Assembly (NCBI RefSeq): GCF_002302565.1
Contig: NZ_CP022382.1
Location: 381,001 to 445,000, forward strand
DNA from: Capnocytophaga canimorsus
GTDB lineage: Bacteria; Bacteroidota; Bacteroidia; Flavobacteriales; Flavobacteriaceae
Length of the DNA stretch: 64,000 nucleotides
Direction of reading: 5' to 3'
Numbering within the stretch: the stretch's first letter is position 1; every line of letters starts with the position of its first letter. Under the pieces are notes generated by a model, which searched no databases, was not told where the DNA came from, and was given only the letters and a program-made list of their open reading frames with translations. The position numbers and the translations under genes are program-made. Shown here piece after piece: positions 59,207-64,000 of this stretch.

Positions 59207-60166
59207 AAATTTCGTATTGAGAATTTTTATAAAAACAAAAAAATGATTGTCAGCTATTCATATTAAATATTTTAGATTTGATAAAAGCCTGTTTAAATTT
59301 TTTTGAGTAAAATTTTATAGCGGATAATTTGACCATATTTTCTGAGTTTTCTAGCAGTAATTCATAATTTCTACATAATCTTCGATCATTGTCTAGCCAA
59401 GCAAAAGTGCGTTCTATCACCCATCTTTTAGAAATGGGATGAAAATCCTTTTTCCTTTGATCATTTCTCATAACTACCTCAATGATATAACCAAATTTAT
59501 TCTTCACTTGTTCGATAATCTCTCCCCTATAACCTCCATCGGCAAGGATAATCTTTAAAGGAATGAATAAATATGCCAAAGTTCTCATCAGAAAATCTGT
59601 CGCCTTACCATCGTGAATATTGGCTACTGTGGCTATTACTTATTACTGCTAATAAAAATCCGTTTTTGTCCACTACTATATGTCGTTTAATGCCTTTCAC
59701 TTTTTTGTTTCCTTCAAATCCTTTCAACGAACGATTATTGCCCCATTTTACACTCTGGCTGTCCACCATTCCGAGACTAGGTACTTTGTTTTGGTTTCTT
59801 TTAGTCCTTACTTCTTCGCGTAATTTGGAAAGAAGTAAATCAAAATCCTCTGCATTTGCCCACTTGCTATAGTAGTAGTAAACCAATTGCCATTTTGGAA
59901 AATCACCAGATAACATCCGCCATTGGCATCCTGTTTTTACAAGATACATTATGGCGTTCCAAATAGTTCTTAAATCGTGTTTTCGCTTTCTTTCATTGAA
60001 ATTCAAAGTTTTTTTATAAATTGCCACTGATTGTCAGTGATATCTGTTGGATAATTTTTCATCGTAACATAATTGTTTATTCACCAAAAAATTACGAAAA
60101 AATATTTAATATCAACAGCTGACAATCATTTTTTTTGTTTTTATAAAAATTCTCAATACGAATTTT
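59207..60166 (-). mobile_element. IS5-family insertion sequence with long terminal repeats
   Basis: Near-perfect inverted repeats of about 45 bases bound the element (59211-59255 and 60117-60162, TTCGTATTGAGAATTTTTAT ... TGATTGTCAGCT). They differ by one A in an A tract, and the outermost few bases also match with one difference. One transposase gene fills it. I see no convincing target duplication. The ends differ from those of the IS remnants at 8711, 14316 and 61156, so this is a different IS. Confidence 0.85.
59250..60062 (-). pseudogene. IS5-family transposase, doubly frame-interrupted
   Basis: The ATG at 60062 opens MKNYPTDITDNQWQFIKK. The frame then shifts by -1 at A_AAA_AAA (complement of 60009-60015), a classic slippery heptamer, into TLNFNERKRKHDLRTIWNAI and onward. 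A second break at 59634-59647 is caused by a tandem seven-base duplication (TATTACT twice); removing one copy restores ...LLAVIATVANIHDGKATDFL. The third part carries ILADGGYRG and WVIERTFAWLD, the later Asp and Glu of the DDE triad, and GMVDSQSVKWG in the middle part the first Asp. Length would be about 270 residues. The first shift may be programmed; the second is a mutation. Confidence 0.82.
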
Positions 60167-60231
60167 TGTAATATCTTTTTTAAACAGGCTCTAATTAAAT
60201 ATAGTTTTGTATATTTCACAGAAAAATAAGA

Positions 60232-60425
60232 GATGGATTGTCCAATTTGTAAAAGCAAAAACAAAATAAAAAATGGAATTATCAAAGGCGTTCAGAGGTA
60301 TAAATGCAAAGATTGTGGCAGAAATTACACTGTTGCCCCATAAATCCACTGCCAAACTTCCGTCAGAACAAAGACTAGGTTTAATGATGTATTTGGAAGG
60401 CTTAAGCTTCAATTCTATTGGAATC
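60232..60425 (+). pseudogene. IS1-family transposase N-terminal remnant (InsA-like)
   Basis: The ATG at 60232 reads MDCPICKSKNKIKNGIIKGV then QRYKCKDCGRNYTVAP and hits a stop; one base later the frame continues KSTAKLPSEQRLGLMMYLEG and LSFNSIGI. This is the zinc-ribbon plus helix-turn-helix N-terminus of IS1-type transposases with a +1 shift near 60340. After SIG the IS1 similarity ends abruptly and another transposase begins (60420). Confidence 0.7.
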
Positions 60426-61156
60426 GAAAAGAAGACGAGTTACCCGAGGAGGAAATTGAAAAACAAGAGCATTTTTTCAAGGAAGTGGCTGAAAATGTGG
60501 TAGATAAGGAAGCGAGATGGCTCAAAAAAGGCACAAAAACTTATTTCGGATACAAGAAACAAATTGCGGTGGATAGCAATGGTTTGGTATTGGCGGTTCA
60601 TACCACACCGGCCAACAAGCACGATAGCAAAGGCTTGATTCCTTTATTAGAAAAACTTGACAATGAACGAATTAAAAAAGGCGTTTTTACTGATAAAGGC
60701 TATGCTTCCAAGGCGAATAGGGAATACCTTAAGGAAAGAAAATCCAAGGACAGGATACAGCATAAAGCACAGAGAAATAAGCCGCTAAGTAAATGGGAGA
60801 GAGTGTTTAACAAGTTGATTTCTAAGACGCGTTGGGTAGTAGAGCGTACTTTTGGGAGTCAGAAGCGATGGTTTGGTGTGGGGCAGACGCGTTTAAAAGG
60901 CTTGGACAAGGTACACACACAACATATTTTGGAAGCTATTGCCTACAATCTGAAGCGAAGTCCAAAGATGCAAATACTTCCTGCCTTTTAATGAAAAAAA
61001 GGTCCAAAAAAAGGGGATTTTGATTAAAATTGACCCCAAAAGTGAGAAAAAATGATGAAAAAGAATACAATTTCGAATTTTCAGAAACACTTTTTCTAAA
61101 AAAATCATCCGAATATGGGAAAAATAGAGGGTGGATGGTTCTTGCAAAGGTCTCAG
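60420..61156 (+). mobile_element. IS5-family element remnant 3 (transposase C-terminus and right end)
   Basis: From about 60420 the frame reads RKEDELPEEEIEKQEHFFKE, then VDKEARWLKKGTKTYFGYKK and on to a stop at 60991. FTDKGYAS and TRWVVERTFGSQKRWFGVG hold the second Asp and the Glu of the DDE triad; the N-terminal part with the first Asp is missing. The right end TGCAAAGGTCTCAG at 61143-61156 equals the end of remnant 2 in reverse, so remnants 1, 2 and 3 probably belong to one IS type. Confidence 0.8.
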
Positions 61157-61212
61157 GTTGATAACTTTCGCACGTTTTACCTAATATATATCTAAGTAAT
61201 GCCCCTAATTAT

Positions 61213-62130
61213 TTATTTCTTAGGTATTTTAATTACATACGATTTTCCTGCAGTCACCGTTAATTTATTGCTTCTGAGCCAAGAGTTATGTAATTTCAAT
61301 TCTTTAAAATTAACACCATACTTTTGAGCAAAAAGGGCTAAATCATCAATACTTTCTTTAACTTCTACTTGATAAGTAGGAATTTCTAAGTACAAATCTT
61401 TAGATTCAAAATTGAAACCATATTGAGTAGGATTTTTCATAATTTCCTTAATAGCTAATATTCTAAAAACGTATCGAGAAGTTTCAGAATTTAACCATAA
61501 ATCATAATAATCCGTTACTTTTTGAGCCGTGAGCTGATTGTACACCCCTGTATTACCAGCGTTGTATGCCGCAGCTGCAAGTGTCCAACTTCCCATACTT
61601 TTTTTAGATTTTTTCAAATAATCACAAGCTGCTTTAGTGGCTTTTTCCAAATGATAACGTTCATCAACTTGGTCAGTGATTTCCAATCCGTTTTCTTTAG
61701 CGGCAGCTTTCATAAACTGCCAAAAACCACTAGCTCCTGCAGGAGAAACAACATCTTGTAAACCACTCTCAATCAAGGCTAAATACTTAAAATCATCGGG
61801 AACGCCATTTTCTTTTAAAATACGTTCAATAACAGGAAAATACCGATTTGCTCTCTTAATGAACAGAAGACCATTAGATTGCCAATAAGTATTAACCAAG
61901 AGTTCTCTATCAAGACGTTCACGTACATCAGGAATATGCAAGGGGGCTTTTTCTCCAGCAAAATCGACCTCTGTGGGTAAATCCACTGCATATACGTTAT
62001 ATCCTTTTACAGGACGAATCTCATTATCTTTTTCATTATCAGAATCATACGAAGCAGAAGCGTTAATTAGTAATCCTCCTAAAAAGAAAACACCTAATCC
62101 GCTTAAAATATTTTTTGTAGTATTTTTCAT
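61213..62130 (-). CDS. Lytic transglycosylase, MltD-like (GH23)
   Basis: A 305-residue envelope protein with an N-terminal hydrophobic signal segment (about 8-27) and an SLT domain (about 95-215). Catalytic Glu121 lies in LALIESGL, followed by SPAGASGFWQFM and AAAAYNAGNTGVYN, the usual GH23 motifs. The C-terminal part (about 240-303, ending SYVIKIPKK) looks like one diverged LysM-type module. It cleaves peptidoglycan to anhydro-muropeptides. Monocistronic. Confidence 0.9.
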   Translation of the reverse strand: MKNTTKNILSGLGVFFLGGLLINASASYDSDNEKDNEIRPVKGYNVYAVDLPTEVDFAGEKAPLHIPDVRERLDRELLVNTYWQSNGLLFIKRANRYFPVIERILKENGVPDDFKYLALIESGLQDVVSPAGASGFWQFMKAAAKENGLEITDQVDERYHLEKATKAACDYLKKSKKSMGSWTLAAAAYNAGNTGVYNQLTAQKVTDYYDLWLNSETSRYVFRILAIKEIMKNPTQYGFNFESKDLYLEIPTYQVEVKESIDDLALFAQKYGVNFKELKLHNSWLRSNKLTVTAGKSYVIKIPKK

Positions 62131-62250
62131 AGCCTTTGTTTTTGAATTGAATTTTAGAATTTTTTAGAATAGATACAAAACACAGAGCATCAGGCAAATG
62201 TCTGTATCTTTTTCCTTTTTTACAAAGAAATTAACTTTTATAACTATTTT

Positions 62251-62922
62251 TTAATCAATTTCCTCATATTTTAACAATTTTTCCCAATGCTCATTGAACC
62301 ATTTATACCTGTTAATAATCATAATATGTGTTCCTTTTTCAATGGTTATAGCATTGGAAATGTATTTGATAGGAAAAACCACATCTTTACTTCCGTGAAT
62401 GTGAATAGTTCTAGGCAGTGGATTTTCTTGCTGCCAATTAACTATTTTGTCAATACTCCATTCCAAATAGAAAGGAGAGCGCATACCAATATATTTTTCA
62501 TACAATTCGATACGCTTTGTTATTGAACCCGAAAAAGAAAAACGCTTCCAATACTCCATAGTATCTACCAAACTCAAAGGTAATAATTTATGTATTTTGG
62601 TGTAACGTGCCAACAACATTTTTTTGGGCAATTCGTGTTGCGTTTTTACACTCGAAATAATGATAATTTTCCGATAGGGACGTATTTTAGCTATCTCCTG
62701 CACAATAATCCCCCCAAAAGAAACCCCTATCAAAACAGGGCTCTCGTGTTTGATATTTTTGGAAAGACGAAGCGCATAATCCGCTAATGACTCTTCTTTC
62801 AGAGGGAGTATCCAGTCCAACAAATGAATTTGACAATAACTAGGAAACTCCAAAAATTCAAATATTTTAGGACTTGCCGCCATTCCAGGCATCATATAAA
62901 TGTGTATGGGCTCAGGATTCAT
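62251..62922 (-). CDS. Alpha/beta-hydrolase
   Basis: A 223-residue cytoplasmic protein of the alpha/beta-hydrolase fold. The nucleophile elbow is GVSFGG with Ser68, an acid in HGSKDVVFPIKYI (about 190) and the His in KGTHIMI (about 205) completing a triad. There is no signal peptide and no large lid domain. Substrate unknown; esterase or thioesterase activity is plausible. Confidence 0.85.
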   Translation of the reverse strand: MNPEPIHIYMMPGMAASPKIFEFLEFPSYCQIHLLDWILPLKEESLADYALRLSKNIKHESPVLIGVSFGGIIVQEIAKIRPYRKIIIISSVKTQHELPKKMLLARYTKIHKLLPLSLVDTMEYWKRFSFSGSITKRIELYEKYIGMRSPFYLEWSIDKIVNWQQENPLPRTIHIHGSKDVVFPIKYISNAITIEKGTHIMIINRYKWFNEHWEKLLKYEEID

Positions 62923-63113
62923 AAATTATTGGTAATATGAATTCGTTGTCATATTTTTTTTTGTAACTTTGCCTAACAAAAGTAATAAAATTACTCAAAA
63001 ACACCTAACTTGGTAAAGTTATTGCTTTTTTTTTAACAACACAAAATTCATTTGAGAATTGTTTTTGTTACTTCGTTCTTGGTTTTGTTTAATATATAAT
63101 TCAATAAAAGACA

Positions 63114-63398
63114 ATGATAACATTAAAAAACAATGAGTTTTTGCGACAATTTCAGGCGCAAATCAATGAAGAAGTGGCTTTTATCGAATATGCTATACAA
63201 GAAAAGAAAATTTTTCTAACCAAAATGCACATTCCTGAAAAAGCCGCAAAAACATTTGAGGAGGCGTTTATTAAATCGGTACTTGAAGAGGCTAATAATA
63301 GGAGACTAAAAGTGGTTCCTACTTGTCCTCCTATCGTTAGTTTTTTCCGAAAAAATAAGGAATACAAAGACCTTTTACCTGTTGGTATTCGTATTTAA
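63114..63398 (+). CDS. Short GNAT (YjdJ-type) acetyltransferase-like protein
   Basis: A 94-residue protein. The end RLKVVPTCPPIVSFFRKNKEYKDLL matches the C-terminal signature of the short YjdJ/Acetyltransf_CG family (KVxPxCPxxxxYxxxxPEYxDL), and IEYAIQEKKIFLTKMHIPE fits its N-terminal half. The acetyl-CoA pyrophosphate loop (usually RGxGxA) reads KAAKTFEEAF here, so it may not be active. TAACTTTG at 62964-62971 may be a distant -7 element. Confidence 0.65.
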   Translation: MITLKNNEFLRQFQAQINEEVAFIEYAIQEKKIFLTKMHIPEKAAKTFEEAFIKSVLEEANNRRLKVVPTCPPIVSFFRKNKEYKDLLPVGIRI

Positions 63399-63893
63399 TA
63401 CAAACTTTAAACTTAATTGCATTTTGCTCATCATAGCAAAATTTACTTCTTAGAAACAGAGGTTCGATTTTCTTGCCTTAAAAGAGGGGGTTGTCTCAAA
63501 TTATTCCACATTTTAAAGTGATTTGAATACTCAAAAACTCCCCTAGACGACTGCTATTTTCATAAATTATTACCCTCTATAGCATAATTAAAAGTAAAAA
63601 TTTAAGACTCTATAACTCTTAAAAAATTATTTTCAAAATTATATAAATGTGAATACAAGTTAATTGGAAAAAAATATAGTATCACAAAAGGTTAATATTT
63701 TAGCAGTACAAAATCTAATTACTTACTAAATCATATTTTTTAACATTCAATAACAATAAAGTCCTTCTTATTAATTCTTTTTAACTACTTAAAACAAAAT
63801 ATAATGCTAATCAACTAATATTTATTGTTTTATAGGTCGTTATATTTTACCTTTACCGCGGGATAATTGTAAATATATTTGAAAAATAATTTT
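63399..63893. other. AT-rich intergenic region with no recognised gene
   Basis: About 495 bases with no coding frame or strong hairpin. A GGGGGTTGTCTCAAAT stretch at about 63487 looks like sequence often found at IS ends, but no matching partner is seen. TATATTTG at 63874-63881 is a possible -7 element for the next gene. Confidence 0.5.
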
Positions 63894-64000
63894 ATGAAAA
63901 AGTTTTTTATTGCTATCTGTGTTTTTTTTGTTACATTCGCTGTAAAAGCACAATGTGATTTGAGTGATTTCACTCTAAATCAAGTACCTGGTACTTGTTA
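63894..64000 (+). CDS. Secreted protein, 5' end only
   Basis: The ATG at 63894 opens MKKFFIAICVFFVTFAVKAQ, a clear signal peptide, then CDLSDFTLNQVPGTC to the window edge. Only 35 residues are visible, so the family cannot be named. Such N-termini are common in Bacteroidota secreted and outer-membrane proteins. Confidence 0.7.
   Translation, partial: MKKFFIAICVFFVTFAVKAQCDLSDFTLNQVPGTC

Overview
The window is AT-rich DNA from a member of the Bacteroidota, most probably the family Flavobacteriaceae and quite likely Capnocytophaga. This is inferred from gene content and signals, not from a database match. Promoters fit the Bacteroidota pattern (a TTG or TTTG box, then TAnnTTTG about 19 to 23 bases later) and Shine-Dalgarno sites are mostly absent. 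Typical lineage genes are present: an S46 dipeptidyl-peptidase, the MoxR-DUF58-Bat (aerotolerance) cluster, a tgt-lptG pair, a monomeric NADP-isocitrate dehydrogenase, a TonB-dependent receptor with a carboxypeptidase-like N-terminal domain, and a cyclophilin-FKBP fusion.

Layout. 1-8.7 kb: the 5' part of nrdB, lrgAB, a coiled-coil membrane protein, an outer-membrane barrel protein, a LOG-family protein with a small SPFH-like anchor protein, a hairpin-rich intergenic stretch, a DUF6261-type protein and a DPP11-like secreted peptidase. 8.7-14.4 kb: a patch with two IS5-type remnants, a WYL regulator, a frameshifted small gene and two copies of a dispersed repeat, interleaved with purB and the smpB-dapF-acetyltransferase operon. 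14.4-20.3 kb: tgt-lptG, gyrB, a thioredoxin-like protein and an EamA transporter. 20.4-30.5 kb: one long leftward cluster, moxR-DUF58-BatD-like-batA-DUF2461-batB-batC-batD-batE. 30.7-48.3 kb: polyprenyl synthase, TPR protein, DASS transporter, icd, an ABC exporter, alr, an alpha-L-fucosidase, a rhodanese lipoprotein, rdgB, a DUF349 protein, recQ and kdsD. 48.5-52.3 kb: the PPIase fusion, tsf-rpsB and rplM-rpsI. 52.5-58.2 kb: a TonB-dependent receptor, a DUF4136 lipoprotein and an RND/MMPL transporter. 58.2-61.2 kb: a graveyard of mobile DNA beside tRNA-Ser(UGA). 61.2-64 kb: an MltD-like transglycosylase, an alpha/beta hydrolase, a short GNAT protein and the start of a secreted protein.

Most of the window is housekeeping. 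Cooperating groups are the Bat cluster (AAA+ ATPase, VWA and TPR proteins at the envelope), the translation genes (tsf, rpsB, rplM, rpsI, smpB, tgt, tRNA-Ser) and envelope synthesis (dapF, alr, kdsD, lptG, MltD).

I did not find a clear new defence or mobile system. The least explained structures are the hairpin-rich intergenic region at 5243-5414, a dispersed non-coding repeat (10691, 14315, 58261), the layered integrase and IS remnants next to tRNA-Ser, and housekeeping proteins that have lost zinc-binding cysteines (Tgt, RecQ).
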